From CAXWPM01 sp965206125 (lineage in GTDB: Bacteria > Acidobacteriota > Terriglobia > 20CM-2-55-15), in NCBI GenBank assembly GCA_965206125.1, contig CBDBIN010000046.1, positions 682,001 to 746,000 on the forward strand: DNA of 64,000 bases, written 5' to 3'. The translations under genes and the position numbers were made by a program. This document shows, piece by piece, positions 1-8,331 of the stretch. Each line of letters opens with the position of its first letter. Within the stretch, counting starts at the first letter, position 1. The notes beneath the pieces were generated by a model. It worked only from the letters and a program-made list of their open reading frames with translations, made no database searches and was not told where the DNA came from.

Positions 1-81
1 GAGAACTGGAGTTGGGTACGATGATAAGGGTGTATGAGTTCTTGGCCATCTGCAAAGGGTATGTCGACTCAAACGACGGCT

Positions 82-106
82 GTGGCCGCGCTACCAGCGC
101 GGTCAC
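82..106. terminator. GC-rich hairpin, possible terminator of an upstream gene
   Basis: Arms GTGGCCGCGCT and AGCGCGGTCAC pair at 10 of 11 positions around a 3-nt loop. There is no clear T-run (the next bases are CTATTG), so rho-independent function is uncertain. Nothing else is identifiable between the window edge and the first gene. Confidence 0.35.
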
Positions 107-159
107 CTATTGTTATGATTTGTAAGAACTTATCTTGCAAGAAAGGCGAATCGTAGCAA

Positions 160-1194
160 ATGCTCTCCGAACGGGTCAAGCCAAAACTTCGGGCCAAAGT
201 CCCCCTGATGCTGGCTTTGCTGGCGATCGCCTCCTTCCTGGCGTCGTGGTTGGGGTGGTTTCGGGCCAGTGCCGTCGAGCGTTGGTTCTCGCGGGGTGTC
301 TTCCCGATAATCTCGTCGGTCATGGGTCTGGTGTCAGACCTGTCTCCATTTTCCCTGATGGACCTGTTGATTCCCACCGCCCTTTTCTTGGTTGGATACC
401 TGGTGTACCGGCGGAGGTTTGCGGCCATCCTCGGCTTGTTGTCTGGCGCATACCTGGTCTTTTTCTGGACATGGGGACTGGGCTACCACCGTGAGCCACT
501 GGTCTCGAAACTCGATTTCGGCGCCGACCGCGTCACCGAAGAGTCCGTGAGGGTCCTGACCCGAGAGGCAGCCGAATCGTTGAACCGGCTTCACGCCGAG
601 GTCCGGGATCTGGCCTGGGACGACGAGCATCTGCGGTCCGAGGCGTCGGATCGAGTCGCCGGCGTGGTTCGAGAACTCGATGGCATCCGATGGCGGGCCG
701 GCTCCCGAGTGAAGCATTCGTGGGTGCTCGGCCGATTCTTCCGGGCATCGGGCATCGACGGCATGTTCAATCCGTTCGGACATGAAGCGCTGGTCGTCGC
801 GGGTCTGCTCCCCTTTGAACGTCCCATGATCGTCGCCCATGAGATGGCTCACGTCCGTGGCTATCCGGATGAGGGCGATGCCAACTTCGTCGCGTTGATG
901 GCTGTACTGAACTCCCCCGACCCCGGGTTTTCCTACAGCGGATGGCTCCATCTCTGGCTCTACCTGCGCGGCAGCATCGAGCTTCTAGATCGAGGACCCC
1001 TGCGCGATCTGGAAGCGATCCGGGAGCGGGTTCTCAGGTCGCGAGTTCAGTGGGTGAGCCGGGCGCAGAGCCGGACGCTCGACACGTTTCTCAAGCTGAA
1101 CCGCGTGGAGGAAGGTGTTCGCAGCTACGCACGTATCGTCTCGCTGGCGGTGGGTACCAGAGATTCCTGGGACCGATTTGCCCCAGCTCCGTAG
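160..1194 (+). CDS. DUF3810-type membrane protein with zincin-like HExxH motif
   Basis: This 344-residue protein matches the DUF3810 pattern. It has about three hydrophobic segments in the first 110 residues (roughly 14-35, 50-83 and 87-107), then a soluble domain containing HEMAHVRGYPDEGDANF near residues 227-243. HExxH with a downstream acidic cluster is typical of metalloprotease folds, and the family is annotated as unknown function, probably a membrane-bound metalloprotease-like protein. ATG at 160 is the first start that includes the whole first membrane segment. No ribosome-binding site is obvious (upstream is CGAATCGTAGCAA). The gene stands alone and converges on the TPR-barrel gene. 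Family call is fairly secure; the activity is inference. Confidence 0.8.
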   Translation: MLSERVKPKLRAKVPLMLALLAIASFLASWLGWFRASAVERWFSRGVFPIISSVMGLVSDLSPFSLMDLLIPTALFLVGYLVYRRRFAAILGLLSGAYLVFFWTWGLGYHREPLVSKLDFGADRVTEESVRVLTREAAESLNRLHAEVRDLAWDDEHLRSEASDRVAGVVRELDGIRWRAGSRVKHSWVLGRFFRASGIDGMFNPFGHEALVVAGLLPFERPMIVAHEMAHVRGYPDEGDANFVALMAVLNSPDPGFSYSGWLHLWLYLRGSIELLDRGPLRDLEAIRERVLRSRVQWVSRAQSRTLDTFLKLNRVEEGVRSYARIVSLAVGTRDSWDRFAPAP

Positions 1195-1212
1195 CGGCGT
1201 CGTTGGGAACCT

Positions 1213-1352
1213 TTCACCGCAAAGGCGCAAAGTGCCGAGTGATGAGTGGCGATCCTGATCTCTATTTCGAGCGTCACGCCACGTCCCGATCCACCCTCCG
1301 GACCACCTGACTCTGGCTTCTCCGCGCCTTCGTGACCTTCGTGCTCTCCGCG
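1213..1352. repeat. Intergenic repeat with ACCGCAAAGGCGCAAAG and opposing arm
   Basis: The gap between two convergent genes holds TTCACCGCAAAGGCGCAAAG (1213-1232). At about 1317-1352 lies an opposing stretch rich in CTTCTCCGCGCCTTCGTGACC. Read on the other strand, the second arm is a degenerate version of the same GCGxAGAGGxxGCxAAGG-like pattern, so the two form an imperfect inverted repeat. Short repeats of this kind are common between genes in many bacterial genomes. Copy number cannot be judged from one copy. Confidence 0.4.
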
Positions 1353-1388
1353 TTGGAAAAACGGAAATAGTTCTGCTGCTGGTGAGTC

Positions 1389-3101
1389 CTACCAGAAGCG
1401 GCGTTCGACGTAGCCGTAGAAGTTGTCGTCACCGCTCTCCATGTCGTGCCCGTAAACAACAGTGAACGACGTGGTCGGTGTTTCAAAGCGGAACCCCGCG
1501 CCGACATCGTTGAGCCACTGCCCCTGGGTGAATATCCGCTGTCGGTCGAAGACCTTGGCGGTGTCGAAGAACGCGAGCACCTTGATGTCGACGAAGGGAA
1601 TGCTCAGCGCGTTGAACATCGGGACACGGACGATCCGCCGCTCGACGTCGGTGTTGAGCAGCACGAAGTCCGTACCCATGGGTGAGCGTCCGTACCGCCC
1701 CTGATCGGAAGCCACGTGGCCACGCAGGAGGTGTTGGGTCGTGCTGCCGATGCCGAGGGAAAAGTAGTGATCGACGGGCAGATCGCCGCGCGCCGTACCG
1801 CCCGTTACCGACCAGTCGAAAAACATAGCCTCGTCCTCATCGATGACGAAGCGGTTGGCAATCTCCAGAGAGCCTCCGCTGAAGTCGAAATCGCCGAGCG
1901 CCGCCGAGCGCGCGACGAACCCGTCCAGCCGGAACTGCGTCTTGAGGCGTTTGTCGCGCGCCAGGATGATGGCGCCGAACCTGAACGTGCCGGAGTTGCG
2001 CGCGTCCATTCCCAGTTCGGTGATGGTTCCAGACGCTGCCCGATTGCGGTATTCGAACCCGATACTGAACTCCAGTCTGTGGTCGGGCACGGCCCGCAGT
2101 TCGAAACCGATACTGTTCGATTTGTAGTGAAATTCGGCTTCAGGCTCGAACTCCGGGCGTACGCGCGTCGCCATGTTCCATCGCTCTGAGCGCCACACGT
2201 TGCGAAATTCCAGAACCGGTAGTCCAGGCAAAGGGAGGGGAATCAGCAACTGCCCTCGGATCCGGCGTCGGTCCTCGTCCCACCGGTAGTGCGACCGGAC
2301 GCTCACACCGGAATGACCGATGTCCCAGATGTCCAGAAATGTCGATTCCACCGGGATCCCCCGCAGCAGATCCAGCAGGATGTCACTCGGCGTGTTTCCG
2401 CGAGGCGTTGTACGGACAATGGCGTTGTAGAGATCGGGCGAGGGCGAAGGCTCCAAATCCAGCCCGAGGTTGGCGTACAGTTTGCTGGCGTACAAGCGCG
2501 ACTTGGTCGTCCGCCAGTCGTCATGGGCCAGGACCTCTCCCGGACCGAACGAGAGAGCCTGCGGCACCGACCAATTGAGGTAGGCCGGCGAGAAGTTTTG
2601 GAGCACTTCGTCGATCCGGGGTTGCCCCACCCCGTTCCACGTGTCGAGCGCCGCGGCGAGGTCTCCTTCCGACAGATGTATCGACGCCAATAGGTCCGTT
2701 GCGATTTCATCTGCCGGTGCAATCGCTAGAGCCTGCCGCAACGAGTCTTTCGCCAGATCGAGGTCCCGGTTCCTGACGTGTAGCTCGGCCGTTTCGTTCA
2801 GGAATCGGACGTCATCCGGGTACATTCGGGCTGCCGCTTCGAACAATTCCAGGGCGCGATCGTACTGGACGAGGTTCCTGTAGGCGAGGCCCAGGTACAG
2901 GGAGGCGTCGGCGCTGGGGTCCGTCCGGGTTGTTTCGGACAGAATCTCCACCACCCGCAGATAGTCCTCTTCGGCCATGGCCTGGCGGGCTTCTTCAACC
3001 TGCGCGATGGCCGGTGGGGTGTGTATGAAAAGGCTCAGGAGGATGAACCCCAGGCAGAGTGGACTTCGCCTCAGGCGGGTATCAGCGATGTGATCCGGCA
3101 T
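1389..3101 (-). CDS. Exported TPR protein with C-terminal outer-membrane beta-barrel
   Basis: The start chosen is ATG at 3101, which gives 570 residues; an in-frame ATG ten codons upstream overlaps the divergent promoter. The N-terminus has a basic stretch and a hydrophobic signal peptide ending near the sequence PPAIAQ. Next come three or four TPR-like helical repeats over about residues 30-150 (LGLAYRNLVQYDRALELFEAA is typical). The remaining roughly 350 residues show the alternating pattern of outer-membrane strands and end in a C-terminal Trp (YVERRFW), as barrel proteins do for BAM recognition. The final part resembles Omp85/surface-antigen barrels, but that is tentative. The substrate is unknown. 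It is divergent from the small barrel gene at 3123 and shares a symmetric -10 element with it. Confidence 0.7.
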   Translation of the reverse strand: MPDHIADTRLRRSPLCLGFILLSLFIHTPPAIAQVEEARQAMAEEDYLRVVEILSETTRTDPSADASLYLGLAYRNLVQYDRALELFEAAARMYPDDVRFLNETAELHVRNRDLDLAKDSLRQALAIAPADEIATDLLASIHLSEGDLAAALDTWNGVGQPRIDEVLQNFSPAYLNWSVPQALSFGPGEVLAHDDWRTTKSRLYASKLYANLGLDLEPSPSPDLYNAIVRTTPRGNTPSDILLDLLRGIPVESTFLDIWDIGHSGVSVRSHYRWDEDRRRIRGQLLIPLPLPGLPVLEFRNVWRSERWNMATRVRPEFEPEAEFHYKSNSIGFELRAVPDHRLEFSIGFEYRNRAASGTITELGMDARNSGTFRFGAIILARDKRLKTQFRLDGFVARSAALGDFDFSGGSLEIANRFVIDEDEAMFFDWSVTGGTARGDLPVDHYFSLGIGSTTQHLLRGHVASDQGRYGRSPMGTDFVLLNTDVERRIVRVPMFNALSIPFVDIKVLAFFDTAKVFDRQRIFTQGQWLNDVGAGFRFETPTTSFTVVYGHDMESGDDNFYGYVERRFW

Positions 3102-3108
3102 CCGATTG

Positions 3109-3116
3109 ATTATAAT
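3109..3116. promoter_or_regulatory. Symmetric divergent -10 element (ATTATAAT)
   Basis: The octamer ATTATAAT contains TATAAT on the plus strand (3111-3116) and TATAAT on the minus strand (3114-3109). The plus-strand ATG at 3123 lies 6 nt beyond its box, and the minus-strand ATG at 3101 lies 7 nt beyond its box. Transcription starting at the usual distance would begin at or next to both start codons, giving leaderless mRNAs. No convincing -35 boxes are seen. Confidence 0.5.
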
Positions 3117-3122
3117 TTGTAG

Positions 3123-3659
3123 ATGAAACACTTCTGCTGTTTTCTTCTTCTACTTCTGCTGATCCAGGCGCCGGCCTTGGCGGACGATCTGACTCTGTTC
3201 GGCGGCTTCAATCATCCCGGTACCGTCGATCTGGAGAGTGTCGAGGGCGTGGGCGGCGACGTGATCGCGACGCTGACCGACCCGAAGGATTTCGGTGTGT
3301 TTGGCGCCCGCCTCTACCGGACGGACGCTCCACTCGGTTTCGAACATACGATCGCATACAGTCCCAACTTTCTGGACAGCGAAGCCAACGCGATAATCTA
3401 CAACACGAACCTTCTCGTACAGGCGCCGCTGCCGGTGTTGAAGCCATACGCCACTGTTGGCGCTGGCCTGGTCAGGGCCGCCGGAGACGGGCCCGGAGCG
3501 TTCGGCACGAAGTTCGCGTTCAACTACGGCGGAGGGATCAAGCTGATGATGGGTCCGATCGGTGTGCGCATCGACGCCCGGGGCTACCGAATCCGCAACG
3601 TCGGGGATTCCGCGTTGAACGTAATAGAAGCCAGCGTGGGGATCGTGTTCGGTTACTGA
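3123..3659 (+). CDS. Small exported outer-membrane beta-barrel protein
   Basis: This 178-residue protein begins with a clear signal peptide (MKHFCCFLLLLLLIQAPALA, cleavage after ALA). The mature part of about 158 residues is rich in Gly and alternating hydrophobics (TVGAGLVRA, NYGGGIKLMM, VRIDARGYRIRN) and ends in VGIVFGY. An aromatic C-terminus and this length match eight-stranded OmpA/OmpX-like barrels. No function can be assigned. The promoter appears leaderless. An M28 peptidase follows 13 nt downstream with a ribosome-binding-like AGGCAAG, so the two are probably cotranscribed. Confidence 0.7.
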   Translation: MKHFCCFLLLLLLIQAPALADDLTLFGGFNHPGTVDLESVEGVGGDVIATLTDPKDFGVFGARLYRTDAPLGFEHTIAYSPNFLDSEANAIIYNTNLLVQAPLPVLKPYATVGAGLVRAAGDGPGAFGTKFAFNYGGGIKLMMGPIGVRIDARGYRIRNVGDSALNVIEASVGIVFGY

Positions 3660-3672
3660 AAGGCAAGACACC

Positions 3673-4869
3673 ATGACCCGCTTCCGACACAGGCTCTTCC
3701 TCATACCAGTCGTCATTGCGGCTGTATTGTCGCTGTCGGCGGTTTCCGCCAAGGAGCTTCAGACTACCGTCGAATGGCTGTCCGACCCCGCACGCGACGG
3801 CCGAGGGTCCGAGAGCGTCGAGGCAATCGCCACGGCCAACTATATCCTCGAGCGCTTTGAGGAACTCGGCCTTGATGCCCGATTGCAGCGGATCGGTCCC
3901 GGGCGTCAGAACGTGGTTGCCCGATGGGGAGACCGGGAGCCGCACATCGTTATCGGCGCTCACTTCGACGGGCAGGGCCGGGGCTACGCCTCGGCCAGCG
4001 ACAACGCCGCAGGCGTTGCCGTCATGTTGGAATTAGCCCGCGACCTTCGGGAGGCGGAACTGGAACCGTCGCTCGTATTTATCGCTTTCGACGACGAGGA
4101 GCGGGGCCTCCACGGCTCGAGGCACTACGCCGCCGAGCCCGTGTATCCACTCGACAACGCGATCTCAGTTGTCATCCTCGACACAATGGGCCGTAGTTTC
4201 ATCGATCTTGACCGATGGTCGCTGATCGTTTTCGGGACGGAGTTCTCGCCCGAACTCGGCGTCATCGCCAGGCAAAGGGGTGGATCGACACTCGTGCCGC
4301 TGGGCACCGACCTGCTCGGCTCCCGCAGCGACTTCGCGCCGTTCGCCGCGCTATCGATCCCGTACCTTTTTTTCACGAACGCCACGCACGAGGACTATCA
4401 CGGACCTGGCGACACGCCAGCAAAGCTGGATTACGACCGTCTCATGAGCGATGCCGAAACCGTCCGGAGCGTGATCGTCGACATCGCTTCGCTCGACAGT
4501 GCACCGGTCTACCTGGAAACGCCTTCCTATCCTGCCCGAGAAGCAGAGCAACTGCGGGCCTACATGGACGCGATCGAAGCCGAGCATGAGGCTCTTTCGC
4601 CGGTGTATCCGGCACTGTTCGACGACCTTGGCGGGCGCCTCGAGACCGATCCTTCCCGGGACACGTTGCGTCTGGCGACGTCGGTGATGCTGGCCGCCGC
4701 CACACCCCGGATGTCCTCGTTCGGCCTCGCCTACCTGATCGGCCCGCTTTACGAAGCGGAGGGCAAGACGGCACTTGCCATCGCCGCCTACCAGGAGGCG
4801 GTCCGAAGGATGCCCAACGAGTTCGCCCGCCGCCCGATTGAAGAAAAGATTCGCGCCCTCCAAGACTGA
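3673..4869 (+). CDS. Exported M28-family metallopeptidase
   Basis: A 398-residue zinc aminopeptidase-like enzyme with a signal peptide (cleavage near AVSA, residue 26). The M28 metal and catalytic residues are all visible: GAHFDG (His97, Asp99), SDNAAG (Asp110), FDDEERG (Glu142/Glu143), ILDTMG (Asp170) and a late His in THEDYHGPGDT. A C-terminal extension of about 120 residues after the catalytic domain ends in a TPR-like helical pair (YEAEGKTALAIAAYQEA). The enzyme probably trims peptides in the periplasm or outside the cell. It lies directly after the small barrel gene. The downstream 120 bp is AT-rich and belongs to the tetR promoter. Confidence 0.88.
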   Translation: MTRFRHRLFLIPVVIAAVLSLSAVSAKELQTTVEWLSDPARDGRGSESVEAIATANYILERFEELGLDARLQRIGPGRQNVVARWGDREPHIVIGAHFDGQGRGYASASDNAAGVAVMLELARDLREAELEPSLVFIAFDDEERGLHGSRHYAAEPVYPLDNAISVVILDTMGRSFIDLDRWSLIVFGTEFSPELGVIARQRGGSTLVPLGTDLLGSRSDFAPFAALSIPYLFFTNATHEDYHGPGDTPAKLDYDRLMSDAETVRSVIVDIASLDSAPVYLETPSYPAREAEQLRAYMDAIEAEHEALSPVYPALFDDLGGRLETDPSRDTLRLATSVMLAAATPRMSSFGLAYLIGPLYEAEGKTALAIAAYQEAVRRMPNEFARRPIEEKIRALQD

Positions 4870-4935
4870 TCTCTTCTATCTTACTGTTATCAAGTAATTT
4901 AATAGTTATTTTTAGAATTGTAATAAATAATTGAA

Positions 4936-4960
4936 TCAAATACTTCAATCGAGTGCTTGA
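4936..4960. promoter_or_regulatory. Likely TetR operator (imperfect palindrome) in AT-rich promoter
   Basis: Half-sites TCAAATACT (4936-4944) and AGTGCTTGA (4952-4960) are inverted copies matching at 7 of 9 positions with a 7-nt centre. They sit 33 nt before the GTG start of tetR, inside a 120-bp segment far richer in A+T than its surroundings. TetR-type repressors commonly bind such sites to control themselves and linked efflux genes; the assignment here is inference. Confidence 0.45.
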
Positions 4961-4992
4961 AATCTCAAATCGCATCTTGCTAAGCTCGAAAC

Positions 4993-5679
4993 GTGGCAGG
5001 CGATACCAAAGAACAGATCCTCGACGCCGCCGAGATGCTGTTTGCGGAGCATGGCATCGAAGCGGTCCCTCTCCGCAAGATCATCGCTGAAGCGGGTGTG
5101 AACTCGGCGGCGATCCACTATCACTTCGGCTCGAAGGAAGCGCTCGTCAAAGCGGTCTTCGCCCGCCGGTTCGATCCGCTCAACAGGGAGCGGCTCACCC
5201 TGCTCGATCGCGTCATCGAAAAAGCTGGAGACGGGCCGATTGCGGTCGAGGACATTCTTTATGCCGTCGTCGCTCCACCGATGAAGCTGGGCCCCGGCAC
5301 GGAGGAGGGAGCCCGGTTCCGAAGGTTGGCCGGCCGGATCTTTACCGAGCGGGCCGGTTCCATCAAGGTGGTCTTCAACGACCTGTTCCGCGAGCTGGAG
5401 ACGCGGTTCGACGCGGCCTGCCGACGAGCCCTGCCCGACCTGCCCGACAAGGAACGCGCATGGCGCAAGCATCTGGCCATCGGATCGATGATTTACATCC
5501 TTCGTGAGCACGACTGGATATGCAGGTCGACCGGTGGGCTCTGCGATGCGTCGGACGTGGATGGTGCGATTCGGCGCATGGTGCAGTTCATGGCGGCGGG
5601 CCTGAAAGCCCCGGTCCTCGATGACACCGATGATGCGGAGATGGCCGTCGTGGCATTGCGCGAAGAGGGGGACGAGTGA
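4993..5679 (+). CDS. TetR/AcrR-family transcriptional repressor
   Basis: A 228-residue regulator starting at GTG. The first 50 residues carry the TetR helix-turn-helix signature (KEQILDAAEMLFAEHGIEAV, then LRKIIAEAGVNSAAIHYHFG and SKEALVKAVF). The C-terminal ligand domain resembles those of repressors of efflux operons. Its stop overlaps the GTG start of the outer-membrane factor gene (GTGA at 5676-5679), so it is the first gene of the RND operon and probably represses it through the site at 4936-4960. A weak TANNNT box (TAAGCT, 4981-4986) lies 6 nt before the GTG. The inducer is unknown. Confidence 0.9.
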   Translation: MAGDTKEQILDAAEMLFAEHGIEAVPLRKIIAEAGVNSAAIHYHFGSKEALVKAVFARRFDPLNRERLTLLDRVIEKAGDGPIAVEDILYAVVAPPMKLGPGTEEGARFRRLAGRIFTERAGSIKVVFNDLFRELETRFDAACRRALPDLPDKERAWRKHLAIGSMIYILREHDWICRSTGGLCDASDVDGAIRRMVQFMAAGLKAPVLDDTDDAEMAVVALREEGDE

Positions 5680-7141
5680 AGAGAGGCACCGTGCTGGCTT
5701 TACTTCTTGGAATGTCGTCCGCCGGGTGCGTGCGCGAGCTTCCGACGCCTCCACTCCATGAGCTTCGCGTGACCGCTCCCGACGACTGGACCGGAGGGGA
5801 ACTCGCTCGGGTGGAGCTGGATTCCCCCTGGTGGACCTACTTCGGTGACGCCGACTTGAGTCGTGCGATGGGCGAGGCGCTCGAGAGCAATCATGACCTG
5901 CGTACCGCCGCAGCGCGTATCCAAATCGCTTTGGCGGATGCGACCATCGCGGGGGCGCCGCTCGTTCCGAACGTCGAGGTTTCGTTGAACCGAGCGCAGC
6001 AGAGGCAAAACTTCATCGGTTTCCCGTTCCGGGAGGTGAAGGAGGCGTTCTGAGCACGACCTCGACCAACTACGGTCTACGGCTCAACGCCAGTTGGGAA
6101 CCGGATTTGTGGGGACGTATCCGTGCCGGCGAACTGGCCGTCGTCACCAACGCCCGGATCCGCTACGCCGACCTTGCCGGCGCGCGGTTGTCGTTGACCG
6201 GCCAGGTGGCCAAGGCGTGGTTTGCCACCATCGAAGCCGGGCGGCAGGTCGATCTGGCCCAGGTAAGCCTGGAGAGCTTCCAGATTTCGGCCGAGCGCGT
6301 TCGGGCGCGGTTTGAGAGCGGCTTGAGGCCCTCGCTCGACCTACGGCTTGCGCTGGCGGAGGTTGCACGTGCCGAGGCCGCGATCGAACAACGAATAGAG
6401 CAGCGGGATCGGGCCGTCCGCGGGTTGGAGGCTCTGATGGGCCGTTACCCGGCGGGTGAATATGCACTGGGGAGCGATTTGCCGCGAGTTCCCGACGAGG
6501 TCCCCGGTGGGCTTCCCTCGGAACTGGTACACCGCAGACCCGACCTCGCGGCCGCCGAGATGGGTGTCTTGTCCGCCGATACGCGTCTCATGGAAGCCCA
6601 GGCATCGCTCCGGCCGAGCTTCAGCCTCACGTCGGGGACGGGCACGGCAAGCAGCGACCTGATCGATCTGCTCAACTACAACCTCTTCATCTGGAATTTT
6701 GCGGCGAACCTGGTTTACCCCCTCTTCAACAATGGTCGGCTGGATGCCACTGTCGTCCGCAATGAAAGTCAGGTTGCCGAGGCGCTCGCCAACTACGAGA
6801 GCCGCATCCTGGCTGCGTACCGGGAAGTGGAATCCGCGCTCGCAGCCGAAGATGTACTCCTCCGCCGCGAGCGGGCACTGTCGGAAGCCGTGACGCAGTC
6901 GGTCGCCGCCCAGGAATTGGCCGAGCAGAGGTACCGACTGGGCCTGACCGACATCATCACGGTTCTGTCGGCACAACGAACAGCCTATACGTCCGAAAGC
7001 CAGCTACTCGGAATTCGCCGTACACGTCTCGACAATCGCGTCGACCTGCATCTGGCCCTGGGAGGCGGTTTCGCTTCGACTGATGTGCCATCGGCAGATG
7101 CAACACGCGCTACGGCCTCCGAGTCTGGAGGTGGGTCATAG
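5676..7141 (+). pseudogene. RND outer-membrane factor lipoprotein (NodT/OprM family), one-base frameshift
   Basis: Reading starts at GTG 5676 with a lipoprotein signal (LLLGMSSAGC, lipobox Cys). The first frame runs to a TGA at 6051-6053. The second frame, open upstream of 6107, continues with GGEGGVLSTTSTNYGL and then SWEPDLWGRI, both hallmarks of the family, to 7141. Adding one C to the CCC run at 6023-6025 joins the frames without loss (GFPVPGGEGGVL) and gives about 488 residues, the normal length for a TolC-like factor of two OEP domains. So either a real one-base deletion, a sequence error, or -1 recoding at T TTC CCG (6020-6026) is involved. It would form the outer-membrane channel for the adjacent pump. 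Confidence 0.85.
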
Positions 7142-7161
7142 TCAAACTAATCCTAAGAATC

Positions 7162-8328
7162 GTGCTCCCCGTTCTCGTCCTGGCGGGCGCAGGATACGGA
7201 ACCGCAACCATGATCCGGAACCGTCCGGCTCCGGAGACACGCGCCGCCGACATCCCGGCTCCTCTTGTGGAGGTGGCCGAGATCAGTTTTTCGCAAGTGA
7301 CAATGAGCGTGTTCACTGAAGGCACGGTCATGCCGCGCACCCAGTCCGAGCTCGTTCCCGAGGTTGCGGGCCGTGTAATCGAAGTGTCTCCGTCGCTCGT
7401 TTCAGGAGGGTTCTTTGAGGAGGGCGATGTCCTCCTGCGTCTCGACTCGCGGGATTATGACTTGGCGATCACCCGTACCAGGGCGGCAATCGCTCTGGCG
7501 GAGTTGCGTCTGGAGACCGAGCGCCAGGAAGCCGCGGTCGCCCAGCAAGAATGGGAACTGCTTGGAAGCGGTCGCCCGACGCCGCTCGCGCTCAGGGAAC
7601 CCCAGATCGCCGAAGCACAGGCGGCGCTTGCGTCGGCCCAGGCCACGTTGGAACAGGCCGAGTACAACGTGGAGCGCACGGTCTTGCGCGCACCCTACGC
7701 CGGCAGGGTTCGTGACGAGCGCGTCGACATTGGCCAGTACGTTGCGCCTGGAGCTTCGGTTGCCACGTTGTACGCGGTGGATGTTGCCGAAGTTCGGCTG
7801 CCGATTCCCGATAGAGAATTGGCCTACGTCAACCTTCCGCTTGCCTACAGGCAGGACGGTGCTCGGTCCGACGCACCAGGGCCTCGGGTGACGCTACGTT
7901 CGAATTTCGGCGGCCGGGAACACGAATGGATCGGCAATATCGTGCGGACCGAAGGCGTGATCGACCCGGAGACGCGGATGATCCATGTCATCGCCAGCGT
8001 GGCCGATCCTTACGCACGCGGCCCCGACCCCAATCGTCCGCCCCTGGCAGTCGGGATGTTCGTCGAAGCGGAGATCCGCGGCAAGCGGTCCGGTCCGGTT
8101 GTTGTCCTGCCGCGCTCCGTGATTCGAGGTGCCAACGACGTGCTGGTCGTTGCCGACGATGTGTTGTTTTTCCGGAAGGTCGAGTTCCTTCGCGAGGAGC
8201 GTGATCGCGTCCTGATCACGGCAGGCCTCGAGGATGGAGACCGCGTCGTGACGTCGCCCCTCGAGGGCGCGGTGAGTGGAATGCGGGTCCGCGTTCAGGA
8301 AGCGGAGTCCACGGAGCCGGAGGAATAA
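7162..8328 (+). CDS. RND efflux periplasmic adaptor (membrane fusion protein)
   Basis: A 388-residue HlyD/AcrA-type adaptor. An N-terminal hydrophobic anchor is followed by a lipoyl/barrel-sandwich half (VAGRVIEVSPSLVSGGFFEEGD), an alpha-hairpin coiled coil (residues about 105-165, rich in Ala, Glu and Gln), the second lipoyl half (VLRAPYAGRVRDERVDIGQY) and beta-barrel and membrane-proximal domains. The GTG at 7162 is the first standard start, but the frame stays open to the upstream stop. Codons from 7141 would add VKLILRI and lengthen the anchor, and GTC stands there where GTG would be expected. It lies between the outer-membrane factor and the pump, with which it forms the tripartite complex. 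Confidence 0.88.
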   Translation: MLPVLVLAGAGYGTATMIRNRPAPETRAADIPAPLVEVAEISFSQVTMSVFTEGTVMPRTQSELVPEVAGRVIEVSPSLVSGGFFEEGDVLLRLDSRDYDLAITRTRAAIALAELRLETERQEAAVAQQEWELLGSGRPTPLALREPQIAEAQAALASAQATLEQAEYNVERTVLRAPYAGRVRDERVDIGQYVAPGASVATLYAVDVAEVRLPIPDRELAYVNLPLAYRQDGARSDAPGPRVTLRSNFGGREHEWIGNIVRTEGVIDPETRMIHVIASVADPYARGPDPNRPPLAVGMFVEAEIRGKRSGPVVVLPRSVIRGANDVLVVADDVLFFRKVEFLREERDRVLITAGLEDGDRVVTSPLEGAVSGMRVRVQEAESTEPEE

Positions 8329-8331
8329 ACA

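Noticed and set aside
3..125. Open plus-strand frame of 41 codons running in from the window edge
   Set aside because: No recognisable motif, and a stable hairpin (82-106) lies inside it. It could be the end of a gene starting outside the window, but nothing supports that.
1446..2693. Several plus-strand frames over the TPR-barrel gene
   Set aside because: They are antisense shadows of a well-supported minus-strand gene, with Arg-rich composition typical of shadow frames in GC-rich DNA.
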